Assembly (NCBI GenBank): GCA_002899765.1 | Contig: PPDH01000035.1 | Location: 1-64,000, forward strand | DNA from: Sulfurimonas sp. | GTDB lineage: Bacteria > Campylobacterota > Campylobacteria > Campylobacterales > Sulfurimonadaceae | Reading direction: 5' to 3' | DNA: 64,000 bases | Shown: one piece after another, positions 17,233-26,814 of the stretch | How the letters are laid out: each line of letters begins with the position of its first letter | Numbering within the stretch: position 1 is the first letter of the stretch | The notes under the pieces: generated by a model | Databases searched by the model: none | The model's input: only the letters and a program-made list of their open reading frames with translations | Told to the model about the DNA's origin: nothing | Position numbers and translations under genes: made by a program

Positions 17233-18003
17233 TTAGTTGAACATTAGCAACAAAACAATACCGAAGATTATTCTATATATTCCAAAAGAGACAAAAGTAA
17301 ATTTCTCTAAAAATTTTAAGAAGAGCTTAATTGTCAGATATGCTACAACAAAAGAGGTTACAAACCCGACTGCCAGAACAATGATATTTGTTTGAGTAAA
17401 ATCTTCATAGTGTTTTAACAAGTCGTAAGCGGCAACAGCACCCATAACAGGGAAAGCAAGTAAAAAGCTAAATTCCGCACTTGCTTTTCTGCTAAGACCT
17501 ACAAGAAGCGCACCGATGATAGTTGAACCTGCTCTGCTGGTTCCGGGAATAAGCGCAAATATCTGAGCAAAACCTATTATCATGGATTGTTTGAGTGTAA
17601 TTTTCTCCATGTCATAGAGAGTATCTGCATCTTCATGTATAAAAAATTTCTCCACAAGTAAAAATATTATTCCGCCTACTATAAACATAACAGCTACTAT
17701 ATTGACGCTAAAGAGCTCTTTTATCTGGGAGGAGAAGATGAAACCTATAACAGCCAAAGGAAGAAAAGCTACAAAAACCTTCATCCAAAGATCTGTTTTT
17801 TTGATAGTAAATTTATCTTTGTAGTTAAATATTACAGCTAAAATTGCCGAGAATTGTATAATGACTTCATACGCCTTATTAATAGCATTTTGTTCAATAT
17901 CCAAAAATTTGCTAGCTACTATAAGATGCCCTGTAGAGGAGATTGGCAAGAATTCGGTAAAGCCCTCGATTATGCCTAATATTGTGGAGTCAAGTATAGT
18001 CAT
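17233..18003 (-). CDS. uppP: Undecaprenyl-diphosphatase (BacA type)
   Basis: This integral membrane phosphatase recycles undecaprenyl pyrophosphate, the lipid carrier of cell-wall synthesis; it also confers bacitracin tolerance. The two catalytic motifs are present: [17 protein letters not shown] near the N-terminus and [20 protein letters not shown] past the middle. About eight hydrophobic segments are evident. I chose ATG 18003 because AAGGACTTTT precedes it and family members start with a short hydrophilic lead. The frame stays open 12 codons further upstream ([12 protein letters not shown]), which looks non-native. Length is 256 aa. Confidence 0.93.
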   Translation of the reverse strand: MTILDSTILGIIEGFTEFLPISSTGHLIVASKFLDIEQNAINKAYEVIIQFSAILAVIFNYKDKFTIKKTDLWMKVFVAFLPLAVIGFIFSSQIKELFSVNIVAVMFIVGGIIFLLVEKFFIHEDADTLYDMEKITLKQSMIIGFAQIFALIPGTSRAGSTIIGALLVGLSRKASAEFSFLLAFPVMGAVAAYDLLKHYEDFTQTNIIVLAVGFVTSFVVAYLTIKLFLKFLEKFTFVSFGIYRIIFGIVLLLMFN

Positions 18004-18096
18004 AAAAGTCCTTGGTGGATTGCATCTTAAACATTTCATTGAAATTCTAGCATAAAATAAAGTGCATTACTAAAGAGTCAATTTAAGTTATTTGGA

Positions 18097-18102
18097 TATA
18101 AT
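18097..18102 (+). promoter_or_regulatory. TATAAT -10 element before the aminotransferase
   Basis: TTTGGATATAATGC gives a perfect -10 box 37 bp before the start codon, in the divergent region with uppP. Confidence 0.55.
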
Positions 18103-18139
18103 GCGAGGTTTTAAATTATAATTTATTAGGAACTTTTAT

Positions 18140-19252
18140 ATGTTACTTTTCACGCCCGGACCTACTCCGGTACCTCAAAATGTTCGTAATGCCATGAGTG
18201 ATGAGACGATGCACCATCGTACTCCGGAATTTGAAGCTATTTTTGAAAAAACAAGAAAATATCTTTTTGAGCTCTTTAAAAGTGATGAGGTCGTCATGCT
18301 TGCTTCAAGTGGAACAGGTGCCATGGAAGCTGCTGTTATAAACCTCTCTCACAATACACTTTTAAATATCAACTCAGGAAAGTTTGGAGAGAGATTCGGC
18401 AAAATTGCTACGGCTCATGGACTTGGAAATATCGAGATAAAAAACGAATGGGATACTCCCGTAAGTGTTGAAGCTGTTGTAGAAGCCGTTAAAAACAATT
18501 CAAATATTGATGCTATTGCAGTTCAGATTAGTGAATCGGCAGGCGGTTTGCGTCATCCTGTAGAGGCGATTGCAAAGGCTGTTAAAGATATTAATCCAAA
18601 TATAATGATTATAGCTGACGGTATTACTGCCGTGGGTGTTGAGAAGATTGATGTAACAAATATCGACTGCCTAATTGCTGGAAGCCAAAAAGCGCTTATG
18701 CTCCCTCCCGGGCTTGCTATTTTGGGTCTTAGTAATGCTGCGATAGATAAGATAGGCAAAGGGAGAGGGTACTACTTCAACCTTGCAACAGAGATAAAAT
18801 CTCAAAGAAAAAACACCACTGCATGGACGGCGGCTACAACTCTTACTATCGGTCTTTTAGAGATACTAGAGACGATTGAGAAAAACGGCGGTCTAGAGAA
18901 GCTCTACGAAGAGACGGCGACAAGAGCCGATGCAGTTATATCCGCGCTTGAAGCTCTGGGTCTGCATATCTATCCAAAAATGCCGGCACTTTCTATGACT
19001 ACGATAGACGATGAAAACGCATCACAAATCAGAAAAATGCTCAAAAATGATTTTGGCGTAAATGTTGCTGGCGGGCAAGACCACTTGGAAGGTAAGATTT
19101 TTCGCATAAATCAGATGGGGTTGATTGCCCCTTATGAAATTGCATGGGTTGTGAATTCTATTGAACTCTCTCTTGCAAAACTCGGTCGCAGACCTTATGA
19201 TGGAACTGCAAACAGAGTATTTAATGAAAAATATTTTAAAGTAGGTATGTAG
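18140..19252 (+). CDS. Class V aminotransferase (serine/alanine-glyoxylate type)
   Basis: This 370-aa PLP enzyme matches the alanine-glyoxylate / serine-pyruvate aminotransferase group. It has the N-terminal LFTPGPTPVPQNVRNAM with HHRTPEFE, the ASSGTGAMEAA cofactor-phosphate loop, and the PLP lysine in LIAGSQKALMLPPGLA (about residue 188). Members act in glyoxylate, serine or cysteine metabolism; the physiological substrate is not settled by sequence. Its stop is immediately followed by the hisZ start, so the gene opens an operon with hisZ and purA. Confidence 0.88.
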   Translation: MLLFTPGPTPVPQNVRNAMSDETMHHRTPEFEAIFEKTRKYLFELFKSDEVVMLASSGTGAMEAAVINLSHNTLLNINSGKFGERFGKIATAHGLGNIEIKNEWDTPVSVEAVVEAVKNNSNIDAIAVQISESAGGLRHPVEAIAKAVKDINPNIMIIADGITAVGVEKIDVTNIDCLIAGSQKALMLPPGLAILGLSNAAIDKIGKGRGYYFNLATEIKSQRKNTTAWTAATTLTIGLLEILETIEKNGGLEKLYEETATRADAVISALEALGLHIYPKMPALSMTTIDDENASQIRKMLKNDFGVNVAGGQDHLEGKIFRINQMGLIAPYEIAWVVNSIELSLAKLGRRPYDGTANRVFNEKYFKVGM

Positions 19253-20101
19253 ATGATTTTAGAGCATGAGATTCCTAGCGGTTCAAAACTCTATTTTGGT
19301 AACAGTGCTAAGATAAAAAGAGAGATAGAAAAAGTTGCTAGCGATATTTTATACTCTAAAGGATTTGAAGAGATAGTTACTCCGATATTTTCATATCATC
19401 AGCATAAAAGTATTGCAAACGAAAAAGAGCTTATAAAAGCTAATGATGAAAAGAACAATTCTATTTCGCTTAGAGCAGATTCGACTATAGATGTCGTTAG
19501 AATAATTGAGAAGAGACTCGGGCGCAATACGGAGCATAAAAAATGGTTCTACATTCAGCCTGTTTTTCGCTATCCGACGGATGAGCAGTACCAAATCGGC
19601 GTCGAGTTTATGGGTGAAAATAAACTCTCCTCGGTTTTAAATATCGCGATTGATATTTTTGACAAACTAGAAGTAGAACCTCTTGTTCAGATATCAAATA
19701 TGATGATTCCAAAATTATTGGTTGAGATGTTTGATGAACTTACTCTTGATGATTTTAGACATGTAAATATAGAAAAGTTTTTAAATATTAAAGTAGAGTG
19801 GTTGGAAAAACTTGTCTATCTTCAACATGTAGAGCAGGTTGATGAACTTCTTGAGATAGTTCCAGATGAGATTAAAGCAGAACTTATAAAGATGAAAAAT
19901 TTAAGTGCGGCATTGACATGTAAGAAGAGCGTGCTTGCACCGATGTACTATGCAAAAATGCTTTACTATGATGAACTCTTTTTTAGAGTAATAGATAAAA
20001 ACGAAGTATATGCCAGAGGCGGAAGATATAAAAATTCAGAGCTAAGCTCTGTTGGTTTTGCAATTTATACAGATGTACTTATAGAAACAAAAGCGAAGTA
20101 A
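19253..20101 (+). CDS. hisZ: ATP phosphoribosyltransferase regulatory subunit (HisRS-like)
   Basis: This 282-aa protein resembles the catalytic core of histidyl-tRNA synthetase without its anticodon domain. It has a class II motif 1 region (EEIVTPIFSYHQH), a motif 2-like IQPVFRYPTDEQYQIGVEFMGE, and a shortened motif 3-like YARGGRYKNSELSSVGFAIY. Such paralogs partner short-form HisG in the first step of histidine synthesis. It starts directly after the aminotransferase stop and ends 12 bp before purA. The alternative is a HisRS paralog with a different role, but length and motifs favour HisZ. Confidence 0.8.
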   Translation: MILEHEIPSGSKLYFGNSAKIKREIEKVASDILYSKGFEEIVTPIFSYHQHKSIANEKELIKANDEKNNSISLRADSTIDVVRIIEKRLGRNTEHKKWFYIQPVFRYPTDEQYQIGVEFMGENKLSSVLNIAIDIFDKLEVEPLVQISNMMIPKLLVEMFDELTLDDFRHVNIEKFLNIKVEWLEKLVYLQHVEQVDELLEIVPDEIKAELIKMKNLSAALTCKKSVLAPMYYAKMLYYDELFFRVIDKNEVYARGGRYKNSELSSVGFAIYTDVLIETKAK

Positions 20102-20113
20102 AAGAGGAAGAGA

Positions 20114-21364
20114 ATGAAAGCAGATTTAATAGTAGGTATACAGTGGGGAGATGAGGGAAAAGGTAAAATAGTTGATAGACTGGCTTGTGAGTATGACATG
20201 GTTTGCAGAAGCCAAGGCGGACACAATGCAGGGCATACTATTTGGGTTGATGGCACAAAATATGCGCTTCACCTTATTCCCTCGGGCGTACTAAACCCTA
20301 AGGCAATAAATGTTGTAGGAAACGGTGTTGTTCTCTCTCCGGAGTCTATTATTAAAGAGATGACGCAATTTGAAGGATTAGAAGGGCGTCTTTTTATCTC
20401 AGACAAAGCTCATTTAAATCTTCCTTATCACTCGTTAATAGATCAGGCTCGCGAAAAATTAAAAGGCGATAAAGCTATCGGTACAACAGGAAAAGGAATC
20501 GGTCCAGCCTACTCTGATAAGATTAACCGCATAGGCGTAAGAGTAGGTGAACTTTTAAATCTTGAAAAACTTTGCAGCTCAATTATGAGTTATTTTGAAC
20601 AAAATAGAGAAATATTTGATGTTTTAAAAATTCAAACTCCAAATAAAGAGGAGCTTTTAAATGAGCTTGAGGGTTATAAAGCCAAGCTTGCTCCTTTTAT
20701 CACGGATACTACTCAGATGCTTTGGAGAGCGCTTGATGAAGAGAACAAAAGAGTTCTTCTAGAAGGTGCGCAAGGAACGATGCTTGATATCGATCACGGT
20801 ACATATCCGTATGTCACGTCAAGCTCAACCGTAAGTGCCGGAGCATGTACGGGTCTTGGAATAAACCCTAAAGATATAGGCAAAGTAACCGGAATCGTAA
20901 AAGCTTACTGTACACGTGTGGGTAACGGACCTTTTCCAAGTGAAGATTTAGGTGAAGACGGCAAAAAGCTCGGCAAGCAGGGACACGAATTTGGAACAAC
21001 TACGGGGCGTGCTAGAAGATGCGGTTGGTTTGATGCTGTTGCATGTAGATATGCAAGCCGTCTAAACGGTTGTGACGAGTTAGCACTTATGAAACTGGAT
21101 GTTCTTGATGGATTTGAAGAAGTTAAAATCTGTGTTGCGTATGAACTAGACGGTGTAGAAATAGATTATCTTCCTCAAAATTTGGAAGATGTAAAACCGA
21201 TTTACAAATCATTTAAAGGCTGGAGCGGTTCTGTTGGGGCTAGAAGATTTGAAGATTTGCCGCAAGAAGCGCAAGAGTACGTTAAACTAATTGAAGAGAT
21301 TACAAAAACAAAAGTAGGTATAATTTCTACATCTCCTGAGAGAGAAGATACAATAATCTTATAA
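20114..21364 (+). CDS. purA: Adenylosuccinate synthetase
   Basis: This 416-aa enzyme makes adenylosuccinate from IMP, aspartate and GTP, the first committed step to AMP. Visible signatures are [14 protein letters not shown] (P-loop and catalytic Asp), [42 protein letters not shown] and the aspartate loop [25 protein letters not shown] precedes ATG 20114. The order purA / FliJ-like / MotE / DUF507 / carA that follows is the same as in Campylobacter jejuni (Cj1498c to Cj1494c). Confidence 0.97.
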   Translation: MKADLIVGIQWGDEGKGKIVDRLACEYDMVCRSQGGHNAGHTIWVDGTKYALHLIPSGVLNPKAINVVGNGVVLSPESIIKEMTQFEGLEGRLFISDKAHLNLPYHSLIDQAREKLKGDKAIGTTGKGIGPAYSDKINRIGVRVGELLNLEKLCSSIMSYFEQNREIFDVLKIQTPNKEELLNELEGYKAKLAPFITDTTQMLWRALDEENKRVLLEGAQGTMLDIDHGTYPYVTSSSTVSAGACTGLGINPKDIGKVTGIVKAYCTRVGNGPFPSEDLGEDGKKLGKQGHEFGTTTGRARRCGWFDAVACRYASRLNGCDELALMKLDVLDGFEEVKICVAYELDGVEIDYLPQNLEDVKPIYKSFKGWSGSVGARRFEDLPQEAQEYVKLIEEITKTKVGIISTSPEREDTIIL

Positions 21365-21419
21365 ATAAAATCTGAAATTGCACTAGTGAAATTTATGAAA
21401 TAAAATTAAGGATTAAATT

Positions 21420-21839
21420 GTGAAGACTCGCTTTACTCCATTGGTTAAGTTTAAAAAAAATACAATGCAAAAGAGTGAACAGTTTTTACAAAAAGCAAAT
21501 GCCAATCTAAACAGTGCTGCTATTGCACTGGAGTTGTCCTATAGTTCGCTTGAAGATGTTGAGCCGCCAAAGAACGGTAGGATGAGCGATATGCTGGCTT
21601 CAAGAGTTTTGCTTGGATCTCAAAGAGAGTTGATAAATCATAATAAAGAGTGGGTTGAATTTGCTTCAAATCAGGTCAATCAAGCAAAAAAACAACTAAA
21701 AGTTGATATGATGGAACATGAAAAATTTCAATATTTAGAACTTCAAGAGATAAAACAAGAGTTTAAAAAGAGAAAAGCTCAAGAGACAAAAAATCTAGAT
21801 GAAATCGCTTTAATGGCTTATAACGGGAATAAAAAATGA
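21420..21839 (+). CDS. FliJ-like flagellar export protein
   Basis: This 139-aa, highly charged helical protein (coiled coil through about residues 60-130) resembles the FliJ family, which links the flagellar export ATPase ring to the export gate. The start is GTG 21420 after AAGGATTAAATT. Its position between purA and motE matches the small coiled-coil gene in the same place in Campylobacter. FliJ sequences are poorly conserved, so the call leans on context. It overlaps the next gene by four bases. Confidence 0.65.
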   Translation: MKTRFTPLVKFKKNTMQKSEQFLQKANANLNSAAIALELSYSSLEDVEPPKNGRMSDMLASRVLLGSQRELINHNKEWVEFASNQVNQAKKQLKVDMMEHEKFQYLELQEIKQEFKKRKAQETKNLDEIALMAYNGNKK

Positions 21840-22348
21840 TAAAACTATTTACAGCTCTTTTTTTTACTTTAGCATCTTTGAGTGCGCTGGAGACCAGCGA
21901 TAAACTTTTTGAGTGTACAGAGATATTTAAAGCAAGAAAGAGTGAACTTCTTGTAGAGCTAGAGAGGATAGATGAGCAAAAACAGGCTCTTAGCGCGCTA
22001 AAGACGGCAACGGAAGAGCTTCTAAAAAAGAGAGAAGCTAAAATTTCTAGAGATGAAGAGGAAGTGGATGCAAAATTGGCAGAAATCTCATCTAAAGAGA
22101 ATACTGTAAAAAAAATGCTCAAAAAAAATGAAGAGATTTTAAAAGAGATAAAAGATATTAAGATGAACAAAATGTCTGAGACTTTTGCAAAAATGAAAGC
22201 AGCAAGTGCAGCAGGTGTGCTCTCAGAGATGGATTCCAAAGATGCTGCAGCTATTCTTTCTTCTTTAAAACCTAAAACGGTAGGAACAATTTTAAGCAAG
22301 ATGGATGCAAAAAAAGCCTCAGAACTAACTTTAATATTGGCAAAGTAA
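21836..22348 (+). CDS. motE: MotE-family flagellar motor/MotC chaperone
   Basis: This 170-aa exported protein begins with a signal peptide (IKLFTALFFTLASLSA). A long coiled coil (about 35-110) follows. The C-terminal MgtE-N-like helical repeat has MDSKDAAAILSSLKPKTVGTILSKMDAKKASEL. This is the organisation of Campylobacter MotE, a periplasmic chaperone of the flagellar motor scaffold. It starts ATGATAAAA overlapping the upstream stop (AATGA), so translation is coupled to the FliJ-like gene. A related name is PDP protein. Confidence 0.75.
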   Translation: MIKLFTALFFTLASLSALETSDKLFECTEIFKARKSELLVELERIDEQKQALSALKTATEELLKKREAKISRDEEEVDAKLAEISSKENTVKKMLKKNEEILKEIKDIKMNKMSETFAKMKAASAAGVLSEMDSKDAAAILSSLKPKTVGTILSKMDAKKASELTLILAK

Positions 22349-22452
22349 ACTCTACTCTTTGCTTTTATAAAAATAACTTTTTTCTAATCGTAAACTAAGC
22401 TTACTTAGTGTAAAATACAAAAATTTAATTTTAATACAAATAAGGTTTGTCG

Positions 22453-23004
22453 ATGAAAATATCACTTAAAACTATACCTCATATAGCCAATAAGATCGCA
22501 ATTGATTTAAATAAAAGTGGTGTTGTTACGATGACAAAGGGTCTTGAGAACGTTGCAAAAGAGGCCGAGAAAATCTTGATACATGATGTCAAGCAGGAGA
22601 TGGCTCTTGAAGAAAAGGTACATGAGATATGTGAAGCAAATGAAGAGGAGATAGAGTTTAATTTAGTCGATGAGAGACAGCTCTTCTTTATGATTAAGAA
22701 AAAATTAGCTCCTGAATTTGGTGTGCTTTTAAATTATGAAGAGAGATATTCCGATATCTCACACAAAATTTTGGATGAACTTTATGAAGAGGATTTAATC
22801 CACTTTGACGTGACGGAAAATCGTATAAAAAATATTATTTATAATGCAATAACATCATTTATTACCGAAGCTTCCGAACTTGATACTATCATCATGGATA
22901 AAATAAGAACATACAAAAAAAGATATATTCCCGGAACTGATGAATTTGACATTTTATATGAAAAGCTTTACAGAGAAGAACTTTCAAAAAGAGGCATGGA
23001 GTAG
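22453..23004 (+). CDS. DUF507 family protein
   Basis: This roughly 183-aa acidic cytoplasmic protein belongs to the DUF507 family, recognisable from two similar halves: LKTIPHIANKIAIDLNKSGVVTM at the start and the DLIHFDVTENRIKNIIYNAI region, ending in an arginine-rich RTYKKRYIPGTDEFD segment. Function is unknown. I chose ATG 22453 because AAGG lies seven bases before it; a TTG two codons earlier is less likely. The gene overlaps the carA start by one base and sits in the conserved motE / DUF507 / carA order. Confidence 0.85.
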   Translation: MKISLKTIPHIANKIAIDLNKSGVVTMTKGLENVAKEAEKILIHDVKQEMALEEKVHEICEANEEEIEFNLVDERQLFFMIKKKLAPEFGVLLNYEERYSDISHKILDELYEEDLIHFDVTENRIKNIIYNAITSFITEASELDTIIMDKIRTYKKRYIPGTDEFDILYEKLYREELSKRGME

Positions 23005-24149
23005 TGAATATGAGTGATTTGAAAAAAAAGATTTGGATGTATTTTGAAAACGGAACGTTTTTGGAAGCAAAAAGTTTTGGTGCGCAAGGTACGGTAGTCG
23101 GAGAGATTGTTTTTAATGTCTCTATGAGCGGATATCAAGAGATAATGTCAGACCCTTCATATGCAGGGCAGTTTGTAACATTTACAATGCCTGAGATAGG
23201 AAATGTCGGCGTTAATTCTCAAGATATGGAGAGTAGTGCTGCCCATGCAAAAGGAATGATTGTTAGAAAATATCAAGAGAGATACTCTAACTTTAGGGCA
23301 GAGGGTTCACTTGCGGATTTTTTAAAAGAGCAGAATGTTATGGGTATTTGTGACATTGACACAAGATATATAACAAAGATGTTAAGACATGAAGGCGCTA
23401 TGATGATGATAGCATCTACACAAATCAGCGACAAAGAAGAGCTTAAAAAGATTTTAGAAAACAGCCCTAGAATAGAAGATGTCAACTATATAGAGCAAGT
23501 TAGCACAAAAACCCCATACATGCATACGCAGTCCGTGTATAACGACAGAATATTTGAGTACAATGTTGCGCCTAAACCTGAAGCTAATATAGTGGTTTTA
23601 GATTTTGGTGTAAAGACAAATATTTTAAACGAACTTGTGGGTGCAAAGATGGGTGTCGAGGTCATTCCAAACAATTTTAGGGCCCAAACTCTTATAGATA
23701 GATACAATAAAAAAGAGATTGACGGTGTTTTTCTCTCAAACGGTCCTGGCGATCCACTGGTTCTTAAGCATGAGCAAGAGCAAATAAAAAAACTCATAGA
23801 TGCAAAAGTGCCGATGTTTGGTATATGTTTAGGACATCAGCTTCTTTCAATCGCTCATGGATATGATACATATAAACTCAAGTTTGGTCATCATGGCGGA
23901 AATCAGCCTGTTAAAAACATAAAAACAGGTTTGGTTGAAATTACGGCTCAAAACCATAACTATAATGTTCCACAAAATATTGTCGAGGTTGCCGATGTTA
24001 CACATATAAACCTGTTTGACAATACAATAGAGGGCTTAAGATATAAAGATGCGCCTGTTTTTTCGGTACAGCATCACCCCGAAGCAAGTCCTGGACCAAA
24101 AGAGAGCAGATATATCTTCAATGAGTTCTTATCTTTGATAAAAAGATAA
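23004..24149 (+). CDS. carA: Carbamoyl-phosphate synthase small subunit
   Basis: This glutamine amidotransferase subunit delivers ammonia from glutamine to CarB for arginine and pyrimidine synthesis. The N-terminal domain has VVGEIVFNVSMSGYQEIMSDPSYAGQ. The C-terminal class I GATase domain has LSNGPGDP, the nucleophile Cys in MFGICLGHQLLS and the His in FSVQHHPEASPGP. Length is 381 aa from GTG 23004, or 379 from ATG 23010. carB is not adjacent. Confidence 0.96.
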   Translation: MNMSDLKKKIWMYFENGTFLEAKSFGAQGTVVGEIVFNVSMSGYQEIMSDPSYAGQFVTFTMPEIGNVGVNSQDMESSAAHAKGMIVRKYQERYSNFRAEGSLADFLKEQNVMGICDIDTRYITKMLRHEGAMMMIASTQISDKEELKKILENSPRIEDVNYIEQVSTKTPYMHTQSVYNDRIFEYNVAPKPEANIVVLDFGVKTNILNELVGAKMGVEVIPNNFRAQTLIDRYNKKEIDGVFLSNGPGDPLVLKHEQEQIKKLIDAKVPMFGICLGHQLLSIAHGYDTYKLKFGHHGGNQPVKNIKTGLVEITAQNHNYNVPQNIVEVADVTHINLFDNTIEGLRYKDAPVFSVQHHPEASPGPKESRYIFNEFLSLIKR

Positions 24150-24368
24150 GAACTTATCCTTCCAAACCTCTCTCCTTAACAGCAAATTGTTAATTTAACG
24201 TTAATTGTAAACAAAAAATTAACAAATTTGTAAAAATTGTCAAAAAATTGTCATTATTTAAGAAATTTTAAACATTTATACTGTTATTATGCTAACTGTT
24301 AATTAGTTTAATAAATTTAGCTTAATTTAATTAGACATAATTGCTTTGAATCTTTAAGGAGGCTATAT
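24150..24368 (+). promoter_or_regulatory. Leader and promoter region of the cbb3 oxidase operon
   Basis: This 219-bp, very AT-rich region holds repeated TTAATT / AACAAATT runs and a candidate -10 around TATACTGTTATTATG (24278-24292). It ends in a strong AAGGAGG ribosome binding site (24357-24363) six bases before the ccoN ATG. No gene is seen in it. Confidence 0.5.
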
Positions 24369-25862
24369 ATGGAGAATCGTCCATTAGAGTACGACTATAC
24401 AATTGCGAAGATGTTTATGTTTACAACAATCGTTCTAGGTATTGTTGGCATGCTCATCGGTGTAATTTTAGCATTTCAGCTTGCTTTTCCAGGAGTTAAC
24501 TTATTTCTTGGAGAAGGTCTGGCTGAGTATACTAACTTTAGTCGTCTTCGTCCGCTGCATACAGATGCGGTAATATTTGGTTTTACGCTGAGCGGTGTTT
24601 TTGCTACTTGGTATTATGTTGGTCAACGTGTGTTAAAAGTATCTATGGCGGAATCAAAGCTTTTGATGACTTTAGGTAAAGTACACTTCTGGCTCTATTT
24701 AGTTGTTGTTGCTGCAGTTGTGGTTTCACTTTTTGCAGGTGTAACAACTTCAAAAGAGTATGCTGAGTTTGAGTGGCCAATTGATATTGGAGTCGTAGTT
24801 GTTTGGGTTATTTGGGGTATGGGTGTTTTTGGTCTTATCGGTATACGCCGTGAAAAATCACTTTATATCTCAATTTGGTACTATATTGCTACATTCTTGG
24901 GTATAGCAATGCTTTACCTTTTCAATAATATGGAAATACCTACAATATTGGGAACATCGGCTGCAGGCGAGTCTGGCATATGTGCATGGTATCACTCTGT
25001 TTCTATGTATTCGGGTACTAATGATGCGCTTGTTCAATGGTGGTATGGGCACAATGCGGTTGCATTTGGTTTTACGGTTCCTATTGTTGCTATGATTTAC
25101 TACTTTTTACCAAAAGAGTCGGGTCAGGCTATCTACTCATATAAACTCTCTTTACTCTCTTTCTGGGGATTGATGTTTGTTTATTTGTGGGCTGGCGGAC
25201 ATCACCTTCTGTATTCGACTGTTCCTGATTGGATGCAGACAATGGGCTCGATATTTTCCGTAATATTGATTCTTCCCTCTTGGGGTTCTGCTATAAACAT
25301 GCTTCTTACAATGAAGGGTGAGTGGCAACAAGTTGCGGCTTCTCCGCTTATTAAGTTTATGATTTTAGGCTCGACTTTTTATATGTTCTCAACATTAGAG
25401 GGTCCTATTCAAGCAATTAAATCTGTTAACGCGATAGCACACTTTACCGACTGGATTGTCGGTCACGTACATGACGGTGTTCTTGGATGGGTTGGCTTTA
25501 TGATTATGGCAGCACTTTACCATATGGCTCCGCGCGTATTTAAACGTGAGATCTACTCAAAGAGCTTAATGGCAGCGCAGTTCTGGATCCAAACTTTAGG
25601 TGTTGTTTTATACTTCACTTCTATGTGGATTGCAGGTATTACGCAGGGTATGATGTGGCGTGCGCATGATGAGTTTGGTAACTTAGCTTACTCGTTTATC
25701 GATACGGTTACGGTTTTACATCCTTACTACACTATTCGCGGTGTAGGTGGTTTACTCTATTTAGTAGGTTTCTTAATGTTTGCGTATAACATTTATAAAA
25801 CTATGTCTGCTCGCCCTGTTGAAGAGCGTGAGCTACAAAATGCATCGCCTATGGGCGCTTAA
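24369..25862 (+). CDS. ccoN: cbb3-type cytochrome c oxidase subunit I
   Basis: CcoN is the catalytic heme-copper subunit of the high-affinity cbb3 oxidase, reducing oxygen in the cytoplasmic membrane. The 497-aa protein has about twelve transmembrane helices. Metal ligands are visible: His in RLRPLHTDAVIFG (low-spin heme), WWYGHNAVAFGF, the CuB pair in WAGGHHLLYSTVPDWMQ and the heme pair DWIVGHVHDGVLGW. It leads the ccoNOQP operon and has an AAGGAGG ribosome site. Confidence 0.97.
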   Translation: MENRPLEYDYTIAKMFMFTTIVLGIVGMLIGVILAFQLAFPGVNLFLGEGLAEYTNFSRLRPLHTDAVIFGFTLSGVFATWYYVGQRVLKVSMAESKLLMTLGKVHFWLYLVVVAAVVVSLFAGVTTSKEYAEFEWPIDIGVVVVWVIWGMGVFGLIGIRREKSLYISIWYYIATFLGIAMLYLFNNMEIPTILGTSAAGESGICAWYHSVSMYSGTNDALVQWWYGHNAVAFGFTVPIVAMIYYFLPKESGQAIYSYKLSLLSFWGLMFVYLWAGGHHLLYSTVPDWMQTMGSIFSVILILPSWGSAINMLLTMKGEWQQVAASPLIKFMILGSTFYMFSTLEGPIQAIKSVNAIAHFTDWIVGHVHDGVLGWVGFMIMAALYHMAPRVFKREIYSKSLMAAQFWIQTLGVVLYFTSMWIAGITQGMMWRAHDEFGNLAYSFIDTVTVLHPYYTIRGVGGLLYLVGFLMFAYNIYKTMSARPVEERELQNASPMGA

Positions 25863-25877
25863 TAGAAAGGATAAAAT

Positions 25878-26570
25878 ATGTTTCATTGGTTAGAAAAACA
25901 TCCGTTCTTTTTTGCGGTAGGTGTGTTCGTAACAATTGCGTTTGCAGGTTTAGTTGAGATTCTTCCAAACTTTGCTCAAGCGTCTCGTCCCGTAATCGGA
26001 ACGGCTCCATACTCTACGCTAGAGCTTGCAGGTCGTCATGTTTACATTAAAAACAGCTGCAATGCTTGTCATTCACAGCTTGTTCGTCCGTTTAAATCTG
26101 AGACGGATCGCTATGGTCACTACTCTTTAAGCGGTGAATATGCGTATGATAGACCATTTTTGTGGGGTTCAAAAAGAACCGGACCTGATTTATGGCGCGT
26201 TGGTAACTATAGAACTACAGACTGGCATGAAAATCACATGAAAGATCCGGCTTCTGTAGTTCCTGGTTCGATAATGCCGGCATATAAGTGGATGTTTACA
26301 AACAAAGCTGATATTGAGACTGCATTTGCAGAGCAGTTGACAGTGGCACAATACTTTTCTGTTACATACAATGAACCTGTACCTATGAAAGACGGTTCTA
26401 GCATCATTGTAAAGATGGGTGGAAGTGTTGCTGAGGCAAAAGCTATAGCTCTAGAAGAGGCAAAGCTTATAGCAGCAGACATGAGAGATCAAGACGTTAA
26501 AGATGCTGTAGCACGAGGTGAAATTCCTGAAATTGTTGCGCTTATCGCGTATATGAATAGTCTTAAGTAA
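25878..26570 (+). CDS. ccoO: cbb3-type cytochrome c oxidase subunit II
   Basis: CcoO is the membrane-anchored monoheme cytochrome c subunit. The 230-aa protein has one N-terminal transmembrane helix (FFFAVGVFVTIAFAGLVEIL), the heme site CNACHSQ at residues 61-67 and a distal Met ligand region (VPGSIMPAY). It lies 15 bp after ccoN. Confidence 0.96.
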   Translation: MFHWLEKHPFFFAVGVFVTIAFAGLVEILPNFAQASRPVIGTAPYSTLELAGRHVYIKNSCNACHSQLVRPFKSETDRYGHYSLSGEYAYDRPFLWGSKRTGPDLWRVGNYRTTDWHENHMKDPASVVPGSIMPAYKWMFTNKADIETAFAEQLTVAQYFSVTYNEPVPMKDGSSIIVKMGGSVAEAKAIALEEAKLIAADMRDQDVKDAVARGEIPEIVALIAYMNSLK

Positions 26571-26579
26571 AGGTTTGTA

Positions 26580-26786
26580 GTGGATATAGCACAAATACAA
26601 GCTTATGGATACTTTGCGTTAACGGTATTTCTAGTTTTAGCGTTGTATGGTTATATATACCATCTCTATACCAAGAAAAAAGATGTTGATGGAATTGACT
26701 ATGAGAGTTATAGTGATATGGCACTTAAAGATGATTTAGACGATGCTCCGGTATCGCCTAAATCTGATGATAAGCTAACCCCATGA
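26580..26786 (+). CDS. ccoQ: cbb3-type oxidase CcoQ-like subunit
   Basis: This 68-aa protein has one transmembrane helix (YFALTVFLVLALYGYIYHLY) followed by an acidic tail. CcoQ stabilises the cbb3 complex. The start is GTG 26580 after AAAGGTTTGTA. Position between ccoO and ccoP is canonical. Confidence 0.88.
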   Translation: MDIAQIQAYGYFALTVFLVLALYGYIYHLYTKKKDVDGIDYESYSDMALKDDLDDAPVSPKSDDKLTP

Positions 26787-26814
26787 GGGTGTAAAGAGAA
26801 ATTAGGAGAGAGAT